Source of the DNA: CBDCVO01 sp965223085
GTDB taxonomy: Bacteria; Pseudomonadota; Gammaproteobacteria; Ga0077536
Direction: 5' to 3'
NCBI GenBank assembly: GCA_965223085.1
Contig: OZ244981.1
Coordinates: 2,356,001 to 2,420,000, forward strand
Length of the DNA: 64,000 bases
In this document: positions 36,312-43,919 of the stretch, in pieces
Layout: each line of letters opens with the position of its first letter
Position numbering within the stretch: position 1 is the stretch's first letter
The notes under the pieces: model-generated
Told to the model about the DNA's origin: nothing
Databases searched by the model: none
What the model saw: only the letters and a program-made list of their open reading frames with translations
Program-made: the position numbers and the translations under genes

Positions 36312-36542
36312 ATGAGCGACGAACATCTCTGTGAAATGGCCAATGATATCGGCGCTTATTTCTCTTCCGAGCCCGATCGTGAAGTGGCGGTGGCCGGTAT
36401 AGCCGGCCACATTGAGCACTTTTGGGAGCAACGCATGCGCGAAAAAATCGTGGCTTATTGGCGCGCCGGGGCAAACGATTTAGATCCGCTAATCATCGAA
36501 GCTTTGCAACGTCTAGAAGACAAGATCAAATCTACATCTTGA
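36312..36542 (+). CDS. fdsD: formate dehydrogenase delta subunit
   Basis: A 76-residue FdsD protein, one base after fdhD. Characteristic segments are the N-terminal M-A-N-D-I-G-A-Y-F and H-I-E-H-F-W-E-Q-R-M-R, with L-D-P-L-I-I-E-A-L toward the end. The delta subunit is needed for assembly or stability of the FdsABG enzyme. It closes the operon. Confidence 0.9.
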   Translation: MSDEHLCEMANDIGAYFSSEPDREVAVAGIAGHIEHFWEQRMREKIVAYWRAGANDLDPLIIEALQRLEDKIKSTS

Positions 36543-36689
36543 TGTTTGCGTGACGGAATCTGTCAATGGAAATAGGACGCATGGATGAGACGTTAAGTGT
36601 CTTTTTGATTGGCGGTATTTGTTCTCCTGGGTGTGAGGCGGCGGAGTGATCGACACCTCACTCGGCCACGGCGTTACAGTGGGTGCGCT

Positions 36690-36838
36690 GAGGAGGAAAT
36701 CGAACGCATCATGAATGAAGCGTTAAACGCGGGTGCGGCAATGCTTACCGGGCCTCGGAAGGCATTCTGGGGAGGTTTCAGCGGCTAGTTTCAGGATCTT
36801 GACGATCATCTCGGAGAAGTTGCTCATCAGAAAAGCCC
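36690..36838 (+). pseudogene. glyoxalase/VOC-family C-terminal remnant
   Basis: One frame reads E-E-E-I-E-R-I-M-N-E-A, then K-A-F-W-G-G-F-S-G, then a TAG stop at 36786-36788 where the family has Tyr, then F-Q-D-L-D-D-H-L-G-E-V-A-H. This is the C-terminal end of a VOC/glyoxalase-superfamily protein. No start or N-terminal half is found upstream. The remnant directly precedes the 36846 gene, within a 300-bp gap that holds nothing else I recognise. Confidence 0.6.
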
Positions 36839-36845
36839 TCTCGTA

Positions 36846-37964
36846 ATGAGAAATGTTGTCGTCGTCGGGGCAACTGGCCACTTCGGTGGGCGGATATGTC
36901 GCCGCCTCATGCGCCGATCTGGAATAAAGCTCTATATTTCTAGTCGCAGCAAGTCATCTGCTGAGTCTTTTGCTGCGAAGTTGTCTCCTGTATCCAAAAA
37001 CACGATTGTCGAACCTGTACAACTTGATCAGACATCGTCCGCGTTCGCATCAGATCTGAGACTGCTTAATCCAGAGGTGGTCGTACACACCGCTGGTCCA
37101 TATCAGGGACAGGATTACACCGTCGCGAACGCATGTCTTCAGTGCAATTGTCACTACATCGATCTCGCGGATGGGCGCGAGTTTGTAGAGAAGTTTTCTT
37201 GTTTGAATGAAGCTGCGTTACGGAAAGATTTGTTGCTCGTTACGGGCGCGAGCACTTTGCCGGGCTTATCCAGTGCGGTTTTGGCAACTTTCGAATCTGA
37301 ATTTGCAGCCATTCGATCCATTGAAACGACAATTGCCCCTGCTCACCAAACCCCACGGGGCTTAGGCACGATTGCAGCGGTGCTGAGCTATTGCGGTAAG
37401 CCATTCTCAGTACTCGAAAACGGCGCGTGGCGCACACGATACGGGTGGCATAATTTGAAACGAGTGCACTACCCGGAACTCGGTTCGCGCTTCGCCGGTG
37501 CTTGTGATGTCCCGGATTTAGCCTTGCTTCCGGACAAATATCCGAATCTCCAAACCGCGACATTTCATGCTGCTTTGGAAGCACCCTGGGAACAGCTTTG
37601 TCTATGGTGCATGGCTTCATTGACGCGCATGGGAATCATCACGAACTGGTCACGATGCACTGGAATTTTTGAGTCGTTTAGTAAGGGCCTTTCTAGCCTC
37701 GGTTCAGATCGCGGTGGCATGTCTATGCTTATTTCTGGTATCGATAAGAACAACAAAGAACTCCAGATCAATTGGTATTTGGTGGCCGAGAACAATCACG
37801 GTCCGGAAATACCCTGTACACCGGCACTCGTTCTCGTTAGAAAACTCCTGGAAGGAGATATGCCTATTCGGGGCGCGATCCCATGCCTATCGCTGTTTAC
37901 CTTGGATGACTTCGCATACGAGTTGCATGATTTAGAGGTAAGCTGGAGTCATCAACCAAACTGA
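36846..37964 (+). CDS. saccharopine-dehydrogenase-like NAD(P)-binding protein
   Basis: A 372-residue protein with a Rossmann start V-V-V-V-G-A-T-G-H-F-G-G (residues 3-14) and the family segment V-V-H-T-A-G-P-Y-Q-G near residue 80, then C-H-Y-I-D-L-A-D-G. These belong to the saccharopine dehydrogenase/trans-acting enoyl reductase group. The substrate is unknown. Codon use appears more AT-rich than in flanking operons, and the neighbourhood is full of gene remnants and IS elements, so acquisition is possible. It is followed within ten bases by a membrane protein gene. Confidence 0.78.
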   Translation: MRNVVVVGATGHFGGRICRRLMRRSGIKLYISSRSKSSAESFAAKLSPVSKNTIVEPVQLDQTSSAFASDLRLLNPEVVVHTAGPYQGQDYTVANACLQCNCHYIDLADGREFVEKFSCLNEAALRKDLLLVTGASTLPGLSSAVLATFESEFAAIRSIETTIAPAHQTPRGLGTIAAVLSYCGKPFSVLENGAWRTRYGWHNLKRVHYPELGSRFAGACDVPDLALLPDKYPNLQTATFHAALEAPWEQLCLWCMASLTRMGIITNWSRCTGIFESFSKGLSSLGSDRGGMSMLISGIDKNNKELQINWYLVAENNHGPEIPCTPALVLVRKLLEGDMPIRGAIPCLSLFTLDDFAYELHDLEVSWSHQPN

Positions 37965-37973
37965 AAATGCTCA

Positions 37974-38447
37974 GTGAACATCTATTTTACTGTCAAAGCC
38001 ATACATATTATCAGCGCTTCGATTCTATTTGGCACCGGTATTGGTACGGCTTTTTTTATGCTGCGAGCTTATTTGAGCGCGAATACGGAAGCGCTCGTCG
38101 TTACAACCAAAAATGTCGTTTTTGCCGACTGGCTTTTCACGACTCCCGCAATATTCGTGCAGTTGATTACCGGTTTGTGGCTGGTGGGCATATTAGGTAT
38201 TTCGCACGGATCGTTATGGTTTATTGTGGTGGTATCACTGTTCGTTGTTGTCGGAATTTGCTGGATACCCGTCGTGGGTATTCAGATTAAAATGCGAACG
38301 GCAATTAGCAATGGCGCTAGCATCGAAGCTATCGCTCCGCTAATGCGAGTCTGGATAGCGTTGGGAATTCCGGCGTTCATGTCCATGATCGTTTTATTTT
38401 TCTTAATGGTTTCGAAGTATGGGGTTGCAAAAATTCTGATAACCTAA
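37974..38447 (+). CDS. DUF2269-family integral membrane protein
   Basis: A 157-residue protein with four hydrophobic helices (about residues 5-30, 48-72, 78-102 and 122-147). An early H-I-I-S-A-S-I-L-F-G-T-G motif is typical of DUF2269 proteins. Function is unknown. GTG 37974 is the first start in this frame and lies ten bases after the upstream gene, suggesting one transcript with it. Confidence 0.75.
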   Translation: MNIYFTVKAIHIISASILFGTGIGTAFFMLRAYLSANTEALVVTTKNVVFADWLFTTPAIFVQLITGLWLVGILGISHGSLWFIVVVSLFVVVGICWIPVVGIQIKMRTAISNGASIEAIAPLMRVWIALGIPAFMSMIVLFFLMVSKYGVAKILIT

Positions 38448-38608
38448 CAAGTCAACGTACCGAGCCCTTCTGAACGTTCGTTGCCGGATGCGAAGGTTTA
38501 TGTTGATCCTTAGGCGTTTTATAGAGTCTTGCGATGTCGAAACCATTTAGAGCGACGTACACCGGATACAAAGATCGCGTAAGGGAGAGTTGAGGTGATC
38601 AACCACTT

Positions 38609-38980
38609 ATGAGTGAGGTTTTAGGTGTTGAGGTGCGTCGCATCGAGCCAGGGTTGGTAGAACTGTCGGTGCCGATTAATGAGCAACTGTTGCAACCTCA
38701 CGGCAATGTCCATGGGATCGTGGCAAGCGCCGTAGCAGATAGTGCGGCGGGTTATGCCGCGCAAACTCTTCTACCTGAAGGCGCCGACGTCGTTACCGTC
38801 GAGTACAAAATCAACTATTTGGCTCCCGGTATCGGCGCACGAATTATCGCCTTGGGCAAAGTATTGCGATGCGGCCGAACCATCTCCGTGTGTTCGGCAG
38901 ATGTGTTCGCTGAATCCGACGGAGAACAAAAATTATTTGCCTATTCGGTGGCCACTATGATGGTTGTTGGGACTCGTTAG
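38609..38980 (+). CDS. PaaI-like hotdog-fold thioesterase
   Basis: A 123-residue hotdog protein. The motif H-G-N-V-H-G-I-V-A-S-A-V-A-D-S-A (residues about 31-46) matches the PaaI active-site helix, including the Asp at the helix end. These enzymes hydrolyse acyl- or aryl-CoA thioesters. The start at ATG 38609 is the only plausible one, because an in-frame stop lies shortly upstream. Substrate unknown. Immediately downstream lies the degraded IS-bearing region. Confidence 0.82.
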   Translation: MSEVLGVEVRRIEPGLVELSVPINEQLLQPHGNVHGIVASAVADSAAGYAAQTLLPEGADVVTVEYKINYLAPGIGARIIALGKVLRCGRTISVCSADVFAESDGEQKLFAYSVATMMVVGTR

Positions 38981-39016
38981 GACGACGATAATCAACCGCA
39001 CAAATTGGGAACCGTA

Positions 39017-39061
39017 ATGAAAGCACTAACTCAGATCGAACCGTTCGGACAATATCTCTAG
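39017..39061 (+). pseudogene. possible N-terminal scrap of an MDR dehydrogenase
   Basis: Fifteen codons read M-K-A-L-T-Q-I-E-P-F-G-Q-Y-L and then stop. The beginning resembles the N-terminus of zinc-type/quinone MDR dehydrogenases. The matching cofactor-binding part lies on the far side of the IS3 element (from 41711). Short, so tentative. Confidence 0.3.
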
Positions 39062-39080
39062 AAGACGTTGATGAACCAAA

Positions 39081-39085
39081 TCTAA
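39081..39085. repeat. left target-site duplication of the IS3-family element
   Basis: TCTAA lies directly outside the left inverted repeat GAAGTGGACCC and is repeated at 41689-41693 outside the right one. A 5-bp duplication is within the IS3-family range. Confidence 0.7.
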
Positions 39086-39137
39086 GAAGTGGACCCCAAA
39101 ATTTGGGCAGCCGCTTAAGTGAAATCCTCGCCCGTGG

Positions 39138-39276
39138 TCAGGCCACCAAGTTGTCGGCGGCCTGACCGAAATACACCGCATCCGGGGTGCGTCGGCCCAA
39201 TGCCGTGTGACGACGCCGGGAATTATAAAATGCAAAGTATCGCGTGAGGCCAGCTCGAAGCGCTGCCGGCGTCTCA
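39138..39276 (-). pseudogene. 3' end of IS3-family orfB (separated fragment)
   Basis: Read leftward from the 8-bp duplication, this encodes E-T-P-A-A-L-R-A-G-L, the S-R-R-R-H-T-A-L-G segment typical of IS3 transposase C-termini, and a stop at 39138. It continues in frame from the larger orfB fragment (40596-41315) once the IS256 element and one duplication are removed. The rejoined product would be about 281 residues. Confidence 0.88.
39269..39276. repeat. left target-site duplication of the IS256-family element
   Basis: GCGTCTCA here is repeated exactly at 40601-40608 on the other side of the element. Eight bases is the usual IS256-family duplication. Confidence 0.9.
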
Positions 39277-40600
39277 GAGACTGTCAGTAATTTTGTGTTT
39301 TGAGCCATACTATCCTGCTATGGGAAGGAGAGCAGTATGGCAAAAGCAAAATCCCCGGCGTTCGACGCCGATATCTTAGACGAGCTTCTCAAAGGACAAG
39401 ACCCGGCGACGGCGTTGAGTTCGGCGGGGTTGCTTGGCGACCTTAAGAAGGCCCTGGCTGAGCGAATGCTCAACGCAGAGATGGATGCGCACCTCGACGG
39501 CGAAGCCGAGCAGCAAGCTGGCAACCACCGTAATGGCTCAAGCCAGAAGACGGTGTTGAGCGACGATGGCGAGATTGTTCTGGACATTCCCCGAGACCGT
39601 CACGGTCACTTCGACCCGGCGTTAATCAAAAAATATCAACGCCGATTCCCAGGCTTCGATGAAAAGATCATCGCGCTGTATGCGCGAGGGATGAGTACCC
39701 GGGATATTCAATCGCACGTTGGTGAACTGTATGGCGTATCGATATCACCGGATCTCGTTTCGGTGGTGACTGATTCAGTTATCGACGAAGTGAGGGCGTG
39801 GCAATCGCGTCCGTTGGAATCCACCTACGCGGTGGTATTCTTCGATGCGTTGCGCGTGAAAATCCGTGACGAAGGCCTGGTCCGCAACAAGGCGGTGTAT
39901 CTGGCCATCGGGATGCGTTGCTCGGGCCACAAGGAAGTATTGGGCTTATGGATCGAACAAACTGAAGGCGCTAAATTTTGGCTCCGTGTGATGAACGAAC
40001 TCAAATCCCGCGGCCTCAACGACATCCTCATCGCAGTTGTCGATGGCCTCAAAGGATTCCCCGACGCTATCACATCGGTGTTTCCCGATACGGTTGTGCA
40101 GACCTGCATCGTCCATCTCATCCGCAATTCACTCGCGTTGGCCTCATGGAAAGATCGTAAGGCGCTAGCGTCGGCGCTCAAGCCGATTTACCAAGCTGAT
40201 TCTGTCGAAGCGGCCGAGCAGGCGCTAAGCGAATTCGAACAAAGTGATTGGGGTGAAAAGTTTCCGACGGTCGGACAAAGCTGGCGACGGCATTGGGAGC
40301 ACATCATCCCGTTCTTTGCTTTCGCTAAACCCGTGCGAAAGATTATCTACACGACAAATGCGATTGAATCGCTACACAGCGGCGTGCGAAAAAGCATCCG
40401 CAATAAAGGCCACTTCCCGAATGATGAAGCGGCAACGAAATTGATCTGGCTGGCATTGAGAAATATCACGGCGAAATGGAAGAACCCACCCATCGCCTGG
40501 TCTCATGCCAAAACCCAGTTTGCAATCCAGTTCGGAGAGCGGTTTAATTTAAACGATTGATTTCTTTAAACGGCTCAAACACAGAATTTCTGACACTACC
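39277..40600 (+). mobile_element. IS256-family insertion sequence
   Basis: This 1324-bp element has imperfect inverted ends. The left starts GAGACTGTCAGTAATTTTGT; the right end read in reverse starts GGTAGTGTCAGAAATTCTGT. An exact 8-bp duplication flanks it, and the single transposase gene is complete. It inserted into orfB of a resident IS3-family element. The perfect duplication and open transposase suggest a fairly recent insertion. Confidence 0.93.
39337..40560 (+). CDS. IS256-family transposase (Mutator-like DDE)
   Basis: A 407-residue transposase. The family pattern R-D-R-H-G-H-F-D-P-A-L-I-K-K-Y-Q-R-R near residue 87, the catalytic-region Y-A-V-V-F-F-D-A-L-R-V-K-I near 163 and V-V-D-G-L-K-G-F-P near 235 (acidic residues), and the C-terminal Y-T-T-N-A-I-E-S-L-H are all in place. 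It catalyses cut-and-paste or copy-out movement. Length is normal and there is no internal stop. GGAGAG precedes ATG 39337. Confidence 0.94.
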   Translation: MAKAKSPAFDADILDELLKGQDPATALSSAGLLGDLKKALAERMLNAEMDAHLDGEAEQQAGNHRNGSSQKTVLSDDGEIVLDIPRDRHGHFDPALIKKYQRRFPGFDEKIIALYARGMSTRDIQSHVGELYGVSISPDLVSVVTDSVIDEVRAWQSRPLESTYAVVFFDALRVKIRDEGLVRNKAVYLAIGMRCSGHKEVLGLWIEQTEGAKFWLRVMNELKSRGLNDILIAVVDGLKGFPDAITSVFPDTVVQTCIVHLIRNSLALASWKDRKALASALKPIYQADSVEAAEQALSEFEQSDWGEKFPTVGQSWRRHWEHIIPFFAFAKPVRKIIYTTNAIESLHSGVRKSIRNKGHFPNDEAATKLIWLALRNITAKWKNPPIAWSHAKTQFAIQFGERFNLND

Positions 40601-41315
40601 GCGTCTCATAGGCCCGCAAATAGATATCCTCGTATTTTACGCTGCGCCACAGCCGCTCGATAAACACGTTGTCCAGCCATCGGCCGCGACCATCCATGCT
40701 TATCGCCACCTCCTGTGCCTTTAGGACGCCGGTGAAGGCCTCAGAGGTGAACTGCGCGCCCTGGTCGGTATTGAATATCTCAGGTCGACCAAAGCGTGCC
40801 AGCGCCTCCTCGAGCGCCTCGACACAAAAGCGACTGTCCAGCGTATTGAACAGCCGCCAGGACAACACCCGGCGCGAGTGCCAGTCCATGATGGCAACCA
40901 AATACATGAAACCTTTCGCCATCGGGATATAACAGATATCCGCGGCCCAGACATGATTCGGTCGCGTTATCGACAGACCCCTGAGCAAGTACGGATAGAC
41001 CTTGTGACCCTTCCCAGGCTTGCTCGTCTTGTGCTTCGAATACAGCGCGCACAAGCCCATCTGACGCATCAAACGTTGCACCCGTTTGCGATTGACCCGA
41101 TGACCACGACCCATCAACTCATCTACAATCCGCCGCGAACCATAAAACGGCAACTCCAGGTGGATCTCATCGATTAGCCGCATCAATTCGAGGTCTTCCT
41201 TTGAGACACCCTTGCCCTGGTAGTACGACGTCGAACGCGCCACATCCAGCAACTCACAACGCCAAACCTTCGATAACTCGTGAGCACTTTGTATCGCTGC
41301 CCGGCGCTCGCTCAC
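40596..41315 (-). pseudogene. IS3-family transposase orfB, 5' fragment truncated by IS256
   Basis: About 239 residues of an rve-type integrase. The HTH_21-type segment (Y-G-S-R-R-I-V-D-E-L) is followed by catalytic-domain D in V-W-A-A-D-I-C-Y-I-P, D in N-T-D-Q-G-A-Q-F-T-S, and E in I-E-R-L-W-R-S-V-K-Y-E-D. The frame runs into the IS256 end and stops at 40596. Its GTG start overlaps the orfA stop by four bases, allowing coupled expression or a frameshift fusion. Confidence 0.92.
40601..40608. repeat. right target-site duplication of the IS256-family element
   Basis: Exact second copy of GCGTCTCA (see 39269-39276). Confidence 0.9.
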
Positions 41316-41602
41316 AGGTCGCGCCCGAGAAACTTTGACAGAAAGTCGTTCTCCATCGTCACCTGCCCTATCTTCGCGTGCAACTTCTCGGCCTCTTGCT
41401 CAGTCTGCGCAGCGGCTACCGCACCAGCACCGAAAACCTGCTCAGCATTCTCTGTCAGTTTCTTCTTCCAGTCTTGGATCTGATTCGCGTGTACCTCGAA
41501 CTGCTCCGACCGCTCTGCCAGGGTCCGATCACCTCCGATCGCCGCCATCGCCACCTTCGCTTTGAACGCCGCCAAATAATTCCGTCGTTTCCTCTTCGTC
41601 AT
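41312..41602 (-). CDS. IS3-family transposase orfA
   Basis: A 96-residue DNA-binding protein. The N-terminal helix-turn-helix (F-K-A-K-V-A-M-A-A-I, then H-A-N-Q-I-Q-D-W-K-K) is followed by a leucine-zipper-like coiled coil near the C-terminus. OrfA recognises the element's inverted repeats. A GGAG site precedes the start, close to the right inverted repeat. Intact, though its orfB partner is broken. Confidence 0.92.
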   Translation of the reverse strand: MTKRKRRNYLAAFKAKVAMAAIGGDRTLAERSEQFEVHANQIQDWKKKLTENAEQVFGAGAVAAAQTEQEAEKLHAKIGQVTMENDFLSKFLGRDL

Positions 41603-41688
41603 CTTCTGCTCCTTCTCTCAACAAGAATTATCTCAGAAGATTTCACTTAGTAAACCTGCTTTCCTGTCCAGCCGGCAGGGTCCACTTC

Positions 41689-41693
41689 TCTAA
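41689..41693. repeat. right target-site duplication of the IS3-family element
   Basis: TCTAA directly follows the right inverted repeat and matches 39081-39085. Confidence 0.7.
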
Positions 41694-41710
41694 GAGATAG
41701 TGACGTTTTA

Positions 41711-41950
41711 GTGTCTATGGAGGCTGCGGGGTCTCGTGGGGGAGAGACGGTTGTCGTTCTTGGCGCAACGGGGAACTTTGGCTTTCCCGCTGTACCGTTG
41801 GCTTTGACGATGGGCGCATCAGGTGTCGTTGCGCTCGGGCGCAATCAAACGGTGTTGCGTGAGTTAGCGCGTCTAGCGATGATGCAGGTGTGGTACACTC
41901 GCTGTGGATTGCATAAAAGCCGAGGTGTTTTCGTTTGCGGAAATAGATAG
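41711..41950 (+). pseudogene. MDR zinc-type dehydrogenase fragment (cofactor-binding part)
   Basis: A 79-codon frame reads G-E-T-V-V-V-L-G-A-T-G-N-F-G, then A-L-T-M-G-A-S-G-V-V-A-L-G-R-N. This is the NAD(P)-binding core of a medium-chain dehydrogenase/quinone oxidoreductase. The catalytic N-terminal domain is missing, and after about 50 residues the similarity ends. With the scrap at 39017 it looks like a gene that had already lost its middle before the IS3 element landed. Confidence 0.65.
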
Positions 41951-42196
41951 AGCTATCGCCGCGGCTGCTGACATGAAAATCTCGGCCATGTCGTTTTGAC
42001 GCCTAAATGATGGTCACTGGAACAAACCTCAAAAACGATGCGCTTGCAAGTACCGAGCACCTTTTCGGGGACTTGGCGTCCGTCCAACGAGGGAAGCACC
42101 CCGGATCCCTTGCAGCGTTTTTTGAGTGCCGGTCATGTGGCGTGTCAAACGCTTTTGGTAACGTACGGCCGCACGCACCAGTTTAGGCAGCAGTGC

Positions 42197-42637
42197 GTGA
42201 CCAGCGCAGTCAAATCGGAGGCTCGCGCCGAAATCGAAGCGCTTCATGAGTTCTTCGTTGGCTGGTTCTCAGGCGCCCTGCCCAAGAGCGCGTTCGAGAT
42301 ATCCTTTCGCCGTCGCTTCGCCGAGAACCTGTTGTTTATACCCCCGGCGGGGTTTCAATTTGGCCTGAGCGAGCTCTCTGCCTCGGTGGAGAGAGCGCAC
42401 GGCAGTAATCCGGCATTCCGCATCGCTATCCGAAACGTGAAGGTTCACTTGGTGTTCCCCGACCATATCCTCGCGACCTATGAGGAGTGGCAGCGCAACG
42501 CACTTGCTTCGACACCGCCTAACAACGGCCGCGTCGCTACCGTGGTGTTCGAGAGGGCCGAGTGTCTCAGGTGGCTTCATATACACGAAACGTGGATGCC
42601 ACCCGAGCAGATGGCGGCAGGTCCGTACAACTTCTAG
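42197..42637 (+). CDS. NTF2-like/SnoaL-fold protein, function unknown
   Basis: About 146 residues if translation starts at GTG 42197. A longer frame exists from 42038, but its first 53 codons do not look protein-like. The segment S-E-A-R-A-E-I-E-A-L-H-E-F-F-V-G-W-F and the later strands (I-A-I-R-N-V-K-V-H, then A-T-Y-E-E-W-Q) resemble DUF4440/SnoaL-like NTF2 folds. No catalytic residue assignment is possible. It sits alone in a degraded stretch. Coding potential is likely, function unknown. Confidence 0.5.
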   Translation: MTSAVKSEARAEIEALHEFFVGWFSGALPKSAFEISFRRRFAENLLFIPPAGFQFGLSELSASVERAHGSNPAFRIAIRNVKVHLVFPDHILATYEEWQRNALASTPPNNGRVATVVFERAECLRWLHIHETWMPPEQMAAGPYNF

Positions 42638-43075
42638 CCTGGACGTTGTATAAGGACCACGGACGCTAGCGAAGGACAGGTGCGTGTGGGCACCAAAATG
42701 CCCCATCAAGCTTGGAGGATCTTTGTTGTCGGCGTCGTGGCGACTCACTTAGTCCACTTTCTTATGTGATGGACGTTAGAACTCCGCGTGTCCCGACCAA
42801 CGCCTTAAAGCGTACGGACATAATCTGCCTTCAAAATATCGAAGATCTGTAGGCAGAACGCGGCGTTTCCGTCAGCTGCGGGGCGATGCAACGGTGGCAC
42901 AGCGAATTCGGGCCGAGGTAGGTATGGCAGTTGAAACGTCTTCACCCGGGGTCAGCGCTACGTGTCTGATGTGCGGCGATCACGCTGGCGCGGAAAACCC
43001 CGAGCGCGTAGGATACGTAGCGAAACAGCGTGAACCATGTAGTGCTTAGTTGTCACTAAATTTGGAGTAGCAGCG
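42638..43075. other. 438-bp stretch without a supported gene
   Basis: A 52-codon rightward frame at about 42893-43048 includes a C-L-M-C-G motif but lacks a ribosome site and a known family. The rest shows nothing. The end of the stretch holds TTTGGAGTAG, the ribosome site of the next gene. Confidence 0.35.
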
Positions 43076-43900
43076 ATGTCTATAATCGAAGCAAATGGCG
43101 CCGGTTTGTGGTACGACGTTAAGGGCGAAGGGGAGCCGATCGTCGCGATAGGTGGAATGGCGCTGGTGTCGAATCAATTTGATTTTTGCACGCCCTATCT
43201 TGCGCAGAAGTCGCAAGTGATCAATTTTGATCTACGGGGTGTCGGAAAATCCCGTCCCGTTCCGAAGCTCAATTACAATGATTACGCTGATCAAGCAGAT
43301 GACGTCGTCGCAATCATGGATGCGATCGGGGTTGAGCGTGCACATATTTGGGCTGCTGCGTGCAGCCATATCGCAGTTCGTTTTGCGGCGGCGTATCCCG
43401 AACGTACTGCGAGCCTGATATTTTTTCCGTGGTATAGCCCAAAGCAGACGATTAATCGCGTTTTCGATGCGGGGGTCGAGTTGAGTTACGCTTTCGATTC
43501 AATGGAGCAATGGGCGAAGATAATAGCGACGGCGTTCACAGCTGAGGACCGCCAGAAAAAATTATTGGATTGGGAGGTACCAAAGATCATCGAAAACCTC
43601 GATCCGGAAATGTTCCGAATTCACTGGGGGTCGATGAAAGAATGCAATCGCCGTGGCGATCTCGAACTTATCAAGGCGCCGACGTTATTGTTGATGGGAG
43701 ATGCTGGCGTCGCCGGCAACGAAGCCAATCGACGCGAGCTTAAACTTGTTTCAGATGCGGTTACGGGCCCAGTGGAGACGCGTTTTATCACCGGCACAGG
43801 CGGGACGTATTACATGATCGAGGAGCCAGAGGAGACCGCCCGCGTCTTGCTCGACTGGGTGAATAGATACCCCTGCAACCGCGAGCGCTCCGCAGCTTAA
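43076..43900 (+). CDS. alpha/beta-hydrolase-fold protein lacking catalytic residues
   Basis: A 274-residue protein with a clear alpha/beta-hydrolase core: F-D-L-R-G-V-G-K-S-R-P near residue 51 and R-F-A-A-A-Y-P-E-R-T-A-S-L near 102. The nucleophile elbow, normally G-x-S-x-G, reads W-A-A-A-C-S-H (92-98), with no Ser or Cys at the nucleophile position in my alignment. The region of the catalytic His reads T-G-G-T-Y-Y-M-I-E-E-P-E. It probably binds rather than hydrolyses. It lies about 20 bases before a DMGDH-like gene and may serve that enzyme. Confidence 0.78.
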   Translation: MSIIEANGAGLWYDVKGEGEPIVAIGGMALVSNQFDFCTPYLAQKSQVINFDLRGVGKSRPVPKLNYNDYADQADDVVAIMDAIGVERAHIWAAACSHIAVRFAAAYPERTASLIFFPWYSPKQTINRVFDAGVELSYAFDSMEQWAKIIATAFTAEDRQKKLLDWEVPKIIENLDPEMFRIHWGSMKECNRRGDLELIKAPTLLLMGDAGVAGNEANRRELKLVSDAVTGPVETRFITGTGGTYYMIEEPEETARVLLDWVNRYPCNRERSAA

Positions 43901-43919
43901 GTGTCAGGGAAAATCGACT

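Larger units (their letters stand above)
39086..41688 (-). mobile_element. IS3-family insertion sequence, interrupted by an IS256-family element
   Basis: Perfect terminal inverted repeats GAAGTGGACCC / GGGTCCACTTC bound the element, with TCTAA duplications outside. Removing the nested IS256 element and one 8-bp duplication leaves 1271 bp, a normal IS3-family size. It contains orfA and orfB on the minus strand. OrfB is split by the nested element, so this copy cannot make an intact transposase. Confidence 0.88.

Noticed and set aside
39026..39235. 69-codon leftward frame at the left IS end
   Set aside because: It reads the orfB C-terminus in the wrong frame; the S-R-R-R-H-T-A-L-G frame is the real one.
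42893..43048. 52-codon frame with a C-x-x-C motif
   Set aside because: It resembles a transposase-type zinc knuckle only superficially, with no second CxxC pair and no ribosome site.
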